64,000 bases of DNA from Agriotes lineatus (Eukaryota; Arthropoda; Insecta; Coleoptera; Elateridae). The stretch lies in the NCBI GenBank assembly GCA_940337035.1, contig CALNHX010002311.1:120136-184135 (forward strand), written 5' to 3'. Both the position numbers and the translations under genes were made by a program. Of the stretch, positions 18,037 through 28,659 are shown piece after piece. The notes beneath the pieces were generated by a model, which did no database searches, was not told the origin of the DNA, and saw nothing but the letters and a program-made list of their open reading frames with translations. Position 1 is the stretch's first letter. The number at the start of each line of letters is the position of its first letter.

Positions 18037-18661
18037 ACAGATATTTTAAAGCTGATTGTCCAGACCTAACACAGAGCCAGATTCAATTGGCAACAGTGGA
18101 TTCTGAGATTAATTATAATCTCAAAACATAGAATTTGACTGACTGGTCAGCCAGCCTTCCTATGGAAAAAAAAAACATTGATATACACAAAACAGTCACC
18201 CTAACAGGGCTTCCTATTATGCAAAAAAGAAGTGAAGAGAGTATACCAACATGATGGCGATAAGATTTAAATAATCACAAAATTAATGTTACACAGCTGG
18301 CGTCTTTTTATTGGAAAAATTAGATTTTATGCCTAGTATTATTGCAGCTGTATAAATTCTAAGTATTATAAATGTGTTCTCGATGATTTTGAGTTGCATG
18401 CTGATCTGATGGACCTGTCCAAAAACATCCCATTTATTATTTTAAAGTGATGTTGCTCTTCCATTTGCTAGCATGGTTTTATTGACAAAGCGTTTGCATT
18501 CCTTCTTATCAAAATCAGACTCATTGATGACGACGATGATCCTATTTGAATGATCAGTAATTTTAACGTTATTTGTGCCTACTTAGCTCAGTTTTAAGAT
18601 CGGAATTTTTAATCTATTTGAATATTTCATTTGATTCAACGGGTATACTGTAATTTCAACT
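18037..18661. other. Intergenic, no recognised feature
   Basis: AT-rich, no ORF with a recognisable domain. Confidence 0.3.
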
Positions 18662-18799
18662 AATAGTAGATTATGTTATTAGGAGTAAAAGTGATACTTT
18701 ATGTGGCGAAGCTGAAGTTTATTTAGCCGAACGTCAGTGAGGCAAATAATTCAGCTAAGCCACATAAAGTCACTTTTACTCCGAATAACATATACTATT
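18662..18799. repeat. Hairpin A of a hairpin-plus-TIR module
   Basis: Arms of about 45 bp: AATAGTAGATTATGTTATT...GAGTAAAAGTGA against TCACTTTTACTCC...AATAACATATACTATT. The loop holds a second pairing (AGCTGAA with TTCAGCT). It sits directly next to the TIR element that starts at 18,789. Confidence 0.8.
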
Positions 18800-19278
18800 T
18801 TATCCGCAAACGTATTCAGGTAAATTTCAGGCTAGCACTGTACCCCTGCGCCAACCTCTGTTGTTCAGATAACGCGCAACTGTAATGATATATGAACATA
18901 CTGAATCACCCGTGCTAATAGCACACGGCCACAGCAGCTGTCACACCATAACCCACGGCGACAGATGCTCCGATCCGCTGCTTAAAGGTTTATTTAAATT
19001 AAAACTTTTTCGTACTTTTTTGAAAATAAAAACCGGCCTACGAACTAATTCTAAAAATTAGCAAAATTTTAAGCCATCATACAATTTAATCGGTCCAGTA
19101 TCTTCGTAGGAGATGGCGAACAAACATAGAAAGAAAGAAAGAGAGCAATCATTTTGTGTGCTTAGGCAGATAAAGTACGCAAAAGTCGCTATTTTGTCTG
19201 CTTAGGCAGATAAAGTGACACTTTTACCTTGTCAATAAAGACAAATAAGTTGTCACTTTTGTGACGTTTGCGGATAAA
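18789..19278. mobile_element. Short TIR element, about 490 bp (TTTATCCGCAAACG ends)
   Basis: TTTATCCGCAAACG at the left and its complement CGTTTGCGGATAAA at the right. The interior has no coding sequence. No clear target duplication. Part of the module described under findings. Confidence 0.55.
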
Positions 19279-19754
19279 TATATTTATTGCAAACGTTACA
19301 CACTACTATATCATGTGTTTAAAAAAAAACTCATTTGCAGCATGCCATGATCAGATTGAAGTTTGCCATAACTTGATAGATAGCGATTGAAGCAAATGAA
19401 CTACCATAAGTCAGAGAGAACTAAATTACACTTTAACCTTGAACTGTTTTCCTAAAAATATACAAAACACTTAACAAAAACAATGTTTATTGACCGTTAT
19501 GATTATTACACTCGTTGTTGTGTACATGCCATCTGATTTTCCTTTTTGCTTATTATCTCTAAACTTAATGCAGTGTAAAGTTTTACCTGTCACAGTGACA
19601 GATGTTTTCATAAACAAAATGCAATCTGACATTCACCTACTGATTTAAGTTAAGACATGACTAGATTTTTTATCTTTCTTCCAAGGCCTGCCCTAAATGA
19701 GTTTTTTTTTGGAACACGATATGTATGTATCTACATACAAATTCTTCATAAAAG
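19279..19754. other. Intergenic, no recognised feature
   Basis: AT-rich; nothing supported. Confidence 0.3.
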
Positions 19755-19928
19755 TCGTCTCTTGCTTTCTGAACTACAATTGATGCTGTCTGAATATCAA
19801 TTAACGCTTTCTGAATTACATTTTACACTTTCTGAATTACAATTTACTAATCTGAATTACAGTTTATTAATCTAAATTACAAGCTACGCTTTCTGAATTA
19901 CCATTTATTAATCTGAATTACAAGTTAC
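19755..19928. repeat. Degenerate minisatellite, period about 21-24 bp
   Basis: Repeats of a CTTTCTGAATTACAATTTA-like unit (seven to eight units). The LINE at 19,929-25,593 inserted inside it: the last unit continues after the LINE at 25,594 with GAATTACAAGTTAC. Confidence 0.8.
19915..19928. repeat. Target-site duplication of the LINE, left copy
   Basis: GAATTACAAGTTAC, identical to 25,594-25,607 on the far side of the LINE. Confidence 0.9.
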
Positions 19929-20001
19929 TTCTTCTTCTTTTTGCGGTGCGGGGGTTGACCCCGCGGCACTCAGGCCTGAGGCCCATTGTGCGTACCGCTT
20001 T

Positions 20002-23000
20002 TTATATCTCGTCTTTGAACAGGCCGGTACCAACCGCAAAGGCTAGCACTTGGCCTATAGGGATGAGCCTTATATCCTCCGGTTGTAAGAACGCTGCGCC
20101 GAAGTGTTTGTGTCGCAGGGTCATCAGTCTGACACACTGGCATAATATGTGCTGGGAAGATTCCTCCTCTTCCCCGCATAGCCTGCAGATCGGATCATTT
20201 GTGATACCGATTATGTGCAGGTGTTTGTTGAGGTGACAGTGCCCTGTTAGGAGTCCTGTTACGATCCTAATTTGCTTCTTACTGAGTTTTAGAAGCTCTT
20301 TGGACGCCGACAGCGATAACTCCCCAATAAAGAGTTTAGCTTGCCTTGGTCCCTGCTATAAAGACCATTCACGAAGGAACTGGGTCCAGACCCATTTCTT
20401 CATTTCTAGCTTTACGTTGCAATATGGTATCCCAAGAATTGGCTCGGGTCCAGGCGGGTCACCACTGGAGCCCTGCCTAGCCAACTGATCCGCCTCTTCG
20501 TTACCGTCAATGTTGCTATGACCTGGTACCCACAGCAACTTTACAGAGTTCTGCAAGCAGAGTCTCGTTAGCGCCGCTCGACATTCAGACACTAGTTCCG
20601 AAGACACCCTGAAGGAATTCAGGGCTAAGAGAGCGGCCTGGCTATCCGAGCAGATGTAGATATGCTTGTTGGTAAAACCTCTGTCTAGGTTTTCATAAAC
20701 ACAGGCCAGGATGGCAAACACCTCGGCCTGAAATACGGTGGCGTACCTGCCCAGTGAGAACGCACGCTTCACTCTAGGTGATTCGCCATAGACGCCCGCC
20801 CCTGCGCCAGCCTCAGTCCTAGAGCCGTCTGTGAACCAGATAAGTCCCTTAGGAGTAAGGAGGTTATGGCCACGGGCAATCCAGTCCTCTCTAGAGGGAA
20901 TGACTGTTTTATATGGCCTATTGAAGGAAAAGGAGGGGACCATACGATCACTCCTCATGCTGAGGGTATTGTGAGCCTCTGCCATAAATGACAGGACCCT
21001 CGAATGCCCCAGCGTTCCTCCTACCTTTGTCCACTGGCCCCCACACTTAAGCCTGTAGGCCGCCCTTCTAGCCTCAGCCTCAATCATTAGATGAAGGGGC
21101 ACGAGTCCGAGAAGGGCTTCCAGGGCCGTTGTGGGTGCTGTTCGCATTGCTCCTGTCACTCCTAGACAAGCTAGCCGTTGGAGTTGGCCGAAGCGTTTCT
21201 TTGCGCTAGCTAAGGTGACCCGCGACCACCATACAAGTGCAGCGTATGTGATGAGGGGTCTTATCACCGCGGTGTACATCCACATGATGACATTCGGTTT
21301 AAGACCCCACGTGCTTCCAAAGGTGCGTCTACACATCCAAAAGGAGGCAGTTGCCCTTTGTATTTGTCGTTCCGAGTGCTCCTTCCAGGTCAATTTGGCG
21401 TCCAGGATTACTCCCAGATACTTAACTTTCCCGGCGGCCCTCAGAGGGGTACCGAAGAGTACTGGGTCAACAAAGCCCTCTATCTTCCTTTTCCTTGTGA
21501 ATAGGACAAGTTCGGTTTTGTCGGGGTTTACCGACAATCCGTGCCCTATGCACCATCTTTCCACGATTCTGAGGGCAATTTGAGTAACCCCACAGATGGC
21601 ATGTGGAAATTTTCCTCTTACGAGGATAGCAAGGTCATCTGCATAGCCTTGCGTGTATATGCCGGCTCCGTTGAGGTCACGTAGGAGCCCATCTATGACG
21701 AGGGACCACATCAAGGACGAGAGTACTCCCCCCTGCGGGCACCCACGCCTGACGGTCACCTTTGCGGTATCCTCATTTAGAGTGGCGGTTACCCTGCGGT
21801 TTTCTAGCATGGATTTCATTCACCGAACAATGGTGGGCTCTATTCCATGGTTCGTTGCCGCAGTGCATATGGACTCAAAGGCAGTGTAGAGTCCCTGTAT
21901 ATGGTAAGATAAGAGTCGGGCAAACGCGGTTCAATTTTTGATTGGCTACGATCCACTGCGCATGCGCAGTAATCTAAAATGGAAATTTGAAGAGTGGCTA
22001 TGGCAATGACAATTAAATGACGTAGGTAATATTGTTCGATTCGATGACAAGACAAGTTTTTAGAGGTTATATGTTTACTACACCACCAAAAAACCGCTCG
22101 TAAATTACTCAATCCGATCTATCTACTGCAAAATCAGCTGACCACCAATCGGTAAACGGTAGATACCTACCAGTGTAGTTTTCGTAAATGCATTAAGTTT
22201 ACCATTTATTGACAATGTCAAACTGACAAGTAATTAAATTCATCAAAGTGACACATATTAAGGAAAACAACTCCGGCCTTGAACGCATCATTTATTTTTG
22301 GAACACTAATGGCGGCTGACATTTGTGTTTGCCCGACTCTTATATAACTATATACAGGGACTCTAAGGCAGTGTTGTCAAACGCGCCCTCTATATCCAAA
22401 AAAGTTCCTAGGGCCAGTTCTTTGTGTTCCAGCGCCTTTTCTATCCTAAAAACGATAGTATGAAGGGCCGATTCCACAGACTTTCCCATCTGGTACGCAT
22501 GTTGGTTTGGATGCAGCGGCATTATCCTTAATGCGCCGTCTCTTATGTACCTATCCACCATTCTTTCCACCGTTTTAAGTAGAAATGAGGTTAAGCTGAT
22601 AGGTCTAAATGATTTGGCCAGGTCAAACGAAGTTCGACCTGCCTTTGGTATAAAGACCACCTTAACGGATCTCCACGCTACTGGTGTATACCCGAAAGCA
22701 AGGCAGGTCCTGAATATGTTGTAGAGTGGCCTGATGAGCAAATCCAGCCCTTCCTGTAGAAGTGCCGGAAAAATGCCATCTGGTCCTGGACTTTTGTACG
22801 GATCAAATGTGCTTATCGCCCACCTGATCTTTTCGTGTGTTACCACTTTCGAGGCTATCTCCCATTGGGCTAATGCCAGTGCGGGGAGCCCTTACTAGTG
22901 GGACATCACCAGTTTCAGCCACAGAGCCTGGGAAGTGCACCTCCAGGAGATGCCTTAGGGTCTCCTCATCAGTGGCCGTGTGGTCACCTGAAGGGAGCCT

Positions 23001-24130
23001 TAGGCACTCCAGCTTGGCTCTTGGATTTTTTGAGAGCGTCTTATGCAGTCTAGTTGCTTCTGGTAGTCCTTCAATGTCAAGACAGAAGGCCTTCCAAGAC
23101 TCTCGTTTAGATCTACGAATAGAATCTTTGTAATTGCGTTGAGCCTGTTTAAAACAGTCCCAATCGCATATGAACTTTGTACGCATTGCCCTATTTAGGA
23201 GCCTGCGTGTCTCTTTACGCTGCATTTGGAGCTCGGAGTTCCACCATGGTACTTTCCTTGCCCTTTTTGCGCGTCGTAGCGGGCAGCTCCTTTCAAAAGA
23301 AGCATTGACAGTATTGATAATACTGAGGTGCTCTTCTACCTCCTGTGTGGTGCGAGTGCTATAGGAAATTCCCTGCAGTCCATTCGAGAGGTCCACCTTA
23401 AAGGCAGCCCAGTCGGTGGACTTGGGATTCCTATACGCTGCATCTTCGCTGTGTTGCAGCTCCAGGCTGAATCGGATGTACCGGTGATCCGAAAGGGATG
23501 GTTCCGGTACGACTCGCCAGTTTTTAGTCCATTGGGTTACCTGCGTGGATCCCAAGGTCAAATCAATTACTTCCTGTCGCCTGGGAGTAACAAAAGTGGG
23601 GGAACTTCCCCTATTGAGAATCTCAAGGTCTGTAGTTGACAGATACTCCAGGAGATCCCTTCCTCTGGAATTGACGTCTGAACTTCCCCACACCGTGTGG
23701 TGGGCATTCGAGTCACATTCGATTAGCAAGGGGAAACGCCTTTCCTTGCAATAATTGACCAGGTTCACTAGTTCCTGGGTCGGTGGTGGATCGGGGGAGT
23801 CATAAGTGAGGTAGGCCGAACAAACAACAATGTTTGTCCTCCCACCGTCCTTCACGAGACTCGTCCTTATGGCTACCAGATCTCTGAAACAAAATTCTGG
23901 TATTAATTGAGCGTTCAGTTGCTTGGCAGCGCAGATACAAGCTCTTGGGCTAGTGTTGTAACAATAATAATTTGTCCCTGCACCATCTAATCCTTTCACA
24001 TTGCCCTGGTGGACCCAGGGTTCCTGTATTAGGATGACATCTGTGTGCCCCATAGCCATCTGACGACTAATTAAACTATCGCAGAGGTGCTATGTTGCAA
24101 GTTAATCTGGAGGATTTGAAGGTCAGCCAT
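20002..24130 (-). pseudogene. LINE ORF2: endonuclease, reverse transcriptase, RNase H
   Basis: Starts with MADLQILQINLQ at 24,130, the ATG immediately after the ORF1 stop. The endonuclease shows ILIQEPW, the CDSNAHH region and SDHRYIRF; the RT shows KSPGPDGI, the D-x-EGAFDN palm start, GCPQGGVLSSL and GYADDLAIL; the RNase H shows FTDGSRTEAGAG, ICSDSQAAL and WVPGHSNIDGNEEAD; the C-terminus has CRLCG...HILCQC. Lesions: a 1-bp frameshift near 24,080, another near 22,862, a hAT MITE at 21,887-22,365 that splits the RT, a TGA at 21,820-21,822 just downstream (expected Trp) and a TAG at 20,356-20,358 after the RNase H. The family reverse-transcribes its own RNA at a nicked target. Confidence 0.9.
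21887..22365. mobile_element. hAT-type MITE inside the LINE RT, 479 bp
   Basis: Ends TAGAGTCCCTGTATAT at both sides (complementary) with shared subterminal AAGAGTCGGGCAAAC. A perfect 8-bp target duplication AGGCAGTG (21,879-21,886 and 22,366-22,373) repeats LINE sequence, so the host frame resumes after it. No coding capacity; the ORF at 21,840-22,112 is incidental. Confidence 0.95.
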
Positions 24131-25246
24131 CTAACTAAAGAAGTTAGCGCCTTCCTCCTCGGCACTTAGCTCCATGGAGGCTACCTCTGGCGGTCCCTGT
24201 GGTTCCTCGGAAGGTCCTTCGGTCCCGCGATTGGTTTTGGGGTCCGTGAAAGACACCCTCTTCGTACCGGCGTAGGCCTTATAGCCCTGGCCTTCCAGAA
24301 TCCCTGCGGAGGCCTCATCGACTCCGAGCACGAGGCGCACCCAATGGGGCTCCTCGTGACGGTCTCGGACTCTCCACAACTTAGTCTGGAGGCCCGGGCT
24401 ATAAAGCTGGAGCCGCTGCAAAATCTTATCGGTGGGGTCCGGCGCGCCGGGCACCCAGGCGATAAGCTTTCTCAGCTTCGGAAGGGTTTCCCCTTCCAAA
24501 ACCTTTAATTTGGCGTTCTTCCAAGGTTGGATCTTCGCCACGTTCTCCTTGAGCCATAACTTAGACGGCTCGTCGGCACATGTTATGTAAATAACGCCTA
24601 GCTCGGCCCAGCGAAACTCGTCAAACCGGGGCAAGAACATCGGTTGGGAGTCCCCCAGGGGGAGAGCATCCACAATCGAGTCCAGCCCCTGCTGGACCAG
24701 GGTCGCTTGTGCGCCAGACAGCTTCACCTCGGGGTACCTAAACTCCGAGATGGCAACCCTCATGGCGCTATTGGCCGCTTGGCTGTAAGTGGACGGCCTC
24801 AACGTAGCCGCCCGACTCTTTTTTGCCATCCGCTGCGCGCTAGGCGGGGTGCTGCCATCCGAATGGCCACGCTTAATGTCCCCCGTTTTGCTGCTCGCGG
24901 CGCCGGATGTGGAAGGCATAGGTGTCAGCCCACTCCCCTCGGAGCCTGTAGCCGCCGCCTTAGCCTTCCTTCGTCTTTTCTTTTCAGCCCCACTCAGGTT
25001 CCGTTTTGTCGGTCCCTGGAGGCTGAGTTGCTCGATTTTTATTTCCTCGAGGGCCCCTTCGGGAGCACCTTCCGGCTTAGTAGTGGAGGCCCCGGAAATG
25101 GGGCTCTCCATATTATGTGAGGGGAGGGGGTTAGCAGGGGCCTCAGTAGAAGCACTCTGCTCAAGGATGGGGAGAGGGGAGGGAGAGAGAGAGAGTTCAT
25201 CTTTTTCCATGATGTTCCCACGAGTAGACGGGAAATAAAGGTCCAC
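24131..25246 (-). CDS. LINE ORF1 protein, 371 aa, intact
   Basis: An uninterrupted frame. N-terminal third is rich in Ser/Pro/Ala and acidic; a basic patch EKKRRRKAKAAA follows near residue 90. The C-terminal half (from about residue 190) has a folded-looking region with LTLVQQGLDSIVDALP-like, FRWAELGVIYITCADEPSK and WVRLVLGVDEASAGILE segments, reminiscent of the DUF4780-type domain found in arthropod retrotransposon ORF1s (from memory). No CCHC zinc knuckle is present, unlike many I- or jockey-type ORF1s. It presumably binds the element RNA. Stop TAG abuts the ORF2 ATG (TAGATG), which suggests coupled re-initiation. It is the only intact gene of the element. Confidence 0.85.
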   Translation of the reverse strand: MDLYFPSTRGNIMEKDELSLSPSPLPILEQSASTEAPANPLPSHNMESPISGASTTKPEGAPEGALEEIKIEQLSLQGPTKRNLSGAEKKRRRKAKAAATGSEGSGLTPMPSTSGAASSKTGDIKRGHSDGSTPPSAQRMAKKSRAATLRPSTYSQAANSAMRVAISEFRYPEVKLSGAQATLVQQGLDSIVDALPLGDSQPMFLPRFDEFRWAELGVIYITCADEPSKLWLKENVAKIQPWKNAKLKVLEGETLPKLRKLIAWVPGAPDPTDKILQRLQLYSPGLQTKLWRVRDRHEEPHWVRLVLGVDEASAGILEGQGYKAYAGTKRVSFTDPKTNRGTEGPSEEPQGPPEVASMELSAEEEGANFFS

Positions 25247-25593
25247 CCTCGCAGAGCCCGTTGCGGTGGTAAGGCTAAATACAGTAGGAGGTCGCCTGGT
25301 ATCCTAGGGGCATCGTTCGAGGCAACATTAACCCATTTGCCGTTCAGCCCTCGGCACGATCGCTTCCACCGTGGCTTGGGGGGGTGTTTATCGACTGCCC
25401 CAGTCTAGATCCGCTGGATTTAGTTTAAACAGTGCCACAACGAGAAGGATGCAATCTAAGATCACATATCACCCAGCGGTCTTGGTACGGCCGTGTTGGG
25501 AGTGCAAGACACGGCTTTCCCCTGAGCTGAGGTTTCTTTTCACCGCACAGCGTTTATAGCCGGTTGGCTACTTTACCCCAGTCTCTCGACCCC
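25247..25593 (-). other. LINE 5' UTR
   Basis: About 350 bp between the target duplication and the ORF1 ATG, starting GGGGTCGAGAGACTGGGG on the minus strand. Presumed to hold an internal promoter, but no motif was identified. Confidence 0.6.
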
Positions 25594-25607
25594 GAATTAC
25601 AAGTTAC

Positions 25608-25849
25608 ACTTGAAGTTACAATATAAATTGTAAAAGGTGTACAATTTTTTTATGAACAATTCAGTTTTGCTTTTACATAGTGTATGACCATTAGCTTTTT
25701 CTAATTTTAGCATATATTATGTAATATAGAGGTTGCTTACATAGTAGTAAACAGTCCTTAAAGAAATCTTTAACAAGTAGGGATTACAAAAAGAAAATTA
25801 CATAAACCTACACATACAGGTTATATGATGGAGAAATTATTCGCCGAAC
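25608..25849. other. Intergenic, no recognised feature
   Basis: AT-rich; nothing supported. Confidence 0.3.
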
Positions 25850-26095
25850 ATGTTCACACGTAGTCCTTGGATTGCCCTCTTACCATCCAGAACTAAACCC
25901 GATTGGGAAAATATGGGTATTAGTAAAGAACTATGTTGCTGCAAATAACACAACATTCAAAGTAGACGACGTCAAAACTTTAGCACAGAATAAATTCAGA
26001 AATTCATGACAGAAGAAATACTTATGACAGAGGTGAATCAGGTTCTAATCTATCATCTGAACAAGAAGATGATTGTGTTGAAGACAATTTAGTTT
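25850..26095 (+). pseudogene. Transposase C-terminal relic (Tc1/mariner-like)
   Basis: Encodes VLGLPSYHPELNPIGKIW then VKNYVAANNTTFKVDDVKTL and an acidic tail. YHPELNPIxxIW is the third catalytic motif of a widespread insect Tc1/mariner-like family. The catalytic Glu after NPI is replaced by Gly here. Upstream parts are missing. Confidence 0.6.
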
Positions 26096-26442
26096 GCTAA
26101 CTGTTATATTGTATTATTTTACCATTTATTTGTTTAGTTGGCTGTAATGCTGTAATGTTTTGTATTGTATTTGTATTTATCATTTCTTCAGATATAAAGA
26201 TAATTTCAAAAACTAGAAAGTCATCAGATTTTTAAAATTATCCTAAGTTTTTATATTTTGTAAATATAAATAAAATATGTTTAATTTCAAACATAAAAGT
26301 GACAACTTATGTGACTTGATTCGCAAAGTAAAAGCTTTGATTATAATTATAATCATAGGTAAAGGTAGTACTTTAGCTGATTAGGCATATCAAGTTGCCA
26401 CTGTTGCTACTTTATCTGCCTAATCATATAATATTAGGTTAT
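26096..26442. other. Intergenic with short inverted pieces
   Basis: AT-rich. TTAGGCATATCAAGTTGCCA and TTTATCTGCCTAATCATA near 26,380-26,430 resemble ends of the TIR/hairpin modules, but no clear element could be delimited. Confidence 0.3.
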
Positions 26443-26545
26443 ATTATAAGTGAGAGAAATGCATCATTATTTGCGAGTGTGAATTTTTAATCGCGAGTGC
26501 CCCAGCACGTTCGATACAATTTCTCACAAGCTTATAATGGCATTT
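26443..26545. repeat. Imperfect hairpin J
   Basis: ATTATAAGTGAGAGAAATGC at the left roughly matches the complement of the right end (ATTATAAGCTTGTGAGAAAT); the loop contains CGCGAGTGCCCCAGCACG. Weaker than the other hairpins. Confidence 0.5.
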
Positions 26546-26654
26546 TGCTCACTTGTGATGTACGAGGTCTTATCTTACAGTAGCAATTCTTGTGCCTAAA
26601 TAGTTTGCGCCATCAGAATATGTCGCGAAACGAACAATAGATAGTTACGATAAA

Positions 26655-26775
26655 CACGCACTAGTAAGTAAAACTTCATTTTATCATTTTAGTCACTAGT
26701 GAGTAAAACTTACACGCACTAGTGAGTAAAACTTTATTTTAGTCACTAGTGAATAAAACTTCATTTTAGTCACTG
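26655..26775. repeat. Short tandem repeat of CACTAGTGAGTAAAACTT
   Basis: About four degenerate units, some extended by CATTTTAGT. Confidence 0.7.
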
Positions 26776-27167
26776 AAAACAGTTGTATACTGCATAGTAA
26801 TAGGTGCTACTGTAAGATAAAATAAAAAGATCACACATTTCAACAATATAATTTAAATTATTAGTTGTGACTTTTATTCATCGTAACCATGGAAAAATTA
26901 TTTCCAATGTATCACGATACTACCTTAATCATGATTCCTTACATTCCTACAAAATTATTGTTTTCTAATTTCGTTACTTTTATTACAATTTAAGTGTTCA
27001 TTTGAAAATAAAATTGTATATGTTATTTGCAATAAAAATTGCTTTCAGAGCTTCAACTGTTACCAGCCTCAACACAAAGCTTTTATAAACATGTGACCTT
27101 TCAACCCTTACGTACGTCAACAAGGCGGAAAGCTTGATTTTAGAAGAAGTCGTAGGAAAAAGCTTTT
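26776..27167. other. Intergenic, no recognised feature
   Basis: AT-rich; nothing supported. Confidence 0.3.
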
Positions 27168-27826
27168 TTCTACAGCCGTCAAAAAAACGTGACATTTATG
27201 CATCGCTATAGATACGCGAAGTTTAACTTTTTTAACACGTGAAAATAGCTATTTAAGTAACAAGGAATGTAAGGCCCTATTAACATTTGAGGTAGGCAAG
27301 TAAAAGCCAAGACGAAGTCGCGGCTTGTTGCCTGCCGAAAATGTTAATAGGCGATACATTCCGAGTTATCTTATTATATTTTTCCCGCTGCTTATCGAAA
27401 TTTTCCTAGATTTTTGAAAAAATCGTTTGGTTTGTCACCTGTCACCAGGATTAGTTTTCGTGAGTCGTGTTACCGTCACATAAACACTTGCAATTTATAA
27501 ACAAAACGTCTAAATCTGCATCGTGCTTTGCTAATTTTATTATCCTAGGAACTTAATAATAATATTAAGTTCCGTTGACAAGGGAAAGCAGCAAACAAAT
27601 ATAATCACCGACTTACACGTTTTGTTACTAAGGCTGTATCACTAACTTACATGATCAGCAGCTGGAAAAATAATATTTCTTCACGGCTAGCAGTGAAAAA
27701 ACGGTTAAATACACTACACCATTTCCTTAGTTACAACACATTAGGTGACTACATATTATGTTAGCAAATTAATTTATTTCTAAAAATTATTCTTTTATTC
27801 TTTTTTTTGACGGCTGTAGAAAAACC
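27168..27826. mobile_element. TIR element with TTTTTCTACAGCCGTC ends
   Basis: TTTTTTCTACAGCCGTCAAA at the left and TTTGACGGCTGTAGAAAAA at the right are complementary. Inside is hairpin B (27,254-27,374). Hairpin L abuts the right end. No coding sequence. Confidence 0.5.
27254..27374. repeat. Hairpin B
   Basis: GGAATGTA...CCTATTAACATT against AATGTTAATAGG...TACATTCC, with an inner GGTAGGCAA/TTGCCTGCC pairing and a loop around GACGAAGTCG. Confidence 0.8.
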
Positions 27827-27829
27827 GTT

Positions 27830-27966
27830 GTTTGTATTTCGTGGCAAAATTCGTGTTTTTATGGCGCGTTTGAATGACTTTTCTGCCTCGACCTAACGGT
27901 CTCTGCGAAAATTGACATTCTCACGCGCCATAAAAAAACACTCATTTCGCGCACTTAATACAAAAA
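27830..27966. repeat. Hairpin L
   Basis: GTGTTTTTATGGCGCGT against ACGCGCCATAAAAAAACAC, extended by TTGTATTTCGTGGC at the left and the partner of it at the right; the inner part AGACCGTTAGGTCGAGGC folds around a short loop. Confidence 0.8.
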
Positions 27967-27993
27967 TTACTATTTTGTACTCATGACTCCTCC

Positions 27994-28480
27994 GCCCTCT
28001 CCAAAGGGCCCTTGGGGCTCGGCCCTCTCCAAGGAGGCTCTCGGGGCTCCGCCCATCTCCAAGGGGGCCGTGGGGGCTTCGCCCCTCTCCAAGGGGTTCT
28101 TCGAGACTCCGCTCCTCTCCTAGGGGGCCCTCGGGGCTCCGACCCTGTTCAAGGAGGCCCTCGGGGCTCCGCCCCTTTCCAAGGGGGGCTTAGGGGATCC
28201 GCCCATCTCTAAGGGGGCCCTCGGGGCTCCGCCCATCTTCAATTGGGCCCTCGGGGCTTCGCCCCTCTCCAAGAGGCCCTCGGGGCTCCGCACCTCTCCA
28301 AGGGGCCTCTCGGGGCTCCACCCCTTTCCAAGGGGACCCTCGGGGCTCCGCCCCTCTTCAAGGGAGCCCTAGGGGCTCCGCTCCTCTCCAGGGGGGCCTT
28401 AGGGGCTTCGGCCCGTGGGCCTTCGCCCATCTCTAAGGGGGCCCTTGGGGCTCAGCCCCTCTCCAAGGGGGCCCTCGGGA
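27994..28480. repeat. GC-rich 30-bp minisatellite, about 16 units
   Basis: Units of GCCCCTCTCCAAGGGGGCCC followed by TCGGGGCTCC repeat every 30 bp (starts at 28,021, 28,051, 28,081, 28,111, 28,141, 28,171, 28,201, 28,231, 28,261 and on), with one 29-bp unit and one rearranged spot near 28,410. Each unit is self-complementary. Because 30 is a multiple of 3 and stops are rare, several frames on both strands are open (decapeptides such as GALGAPPLSK), which is a by-product and not evidence of a protein. It stands out sharply from the AT-rich background. Confidence 0.9.
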
Positions 28481-28659
28481 CACACGTCTGGATCGTTCTC
28501 CTTTATTATATAGAGGATTGTCCCTCGTTGGTTTAACTGCGCCTGCAAACACCAGAGGCGCTGTAAACGTCGACAAAAACTGACGGGTGTGTAGAATAGG
28601 TATAAAAGTTTAGTGATTTGTGCTGTCAACTCAGTAAATTAGTAAAACCCTAAATAATA
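28481..28659. other. Unassigned spacer after the minisatellite
   Basis: No feature recognised. Confidence 0.3.

Larger units (their letters stand above)
19929..25593 (-). mobile_element. Full-length non-LTR retrotransposon (RNase H-bearing, I/LOA/R1-like)
   Basis: Bounded by a perfect 14-bp target duplication (19,915-19,928 and 25,594-25,607). On the minus strand it has a 347-bp 5' UTR, ORF1, ORF2 whose ATG directly follows the ORF1 stop, and a 3' end in AAAAAGAAGAAGAA. ORF2 carries an endonuclease, reverse transcriptase, RNase H and a C-terminal Cys motif, which among insect LINEs is the I/LOA/R1-type arrangement. Its G+C is much higher than the surroundings. Without the 479-bp MITE and its duplicated 8 bp it is about 5.2 kb, the full size for this class. 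Several lesions in ORF2 make it non-autonomous. Confidence 0.9.

Noticed and set aside
24644..25238. Long ORFs antisense to LINE ORF1
   Set aside because: They lack recognisable domains and follow the composition of the real ORF on the other strand.
27994..28480. The 30-bp minisatellite as the DNA target of the zinc-finger array
   Set aside because: The predicted target periods are 12, 33 and 36 bp, not 30, and the contact residues do not suggest such a GC-rich site.
28012..28536. Glycine/proline/alanine-rich repeat proteins in the minisatellite
   Set aside because: All are by-products of a 30-bp repeat without stops; frames on both strands are equally open.
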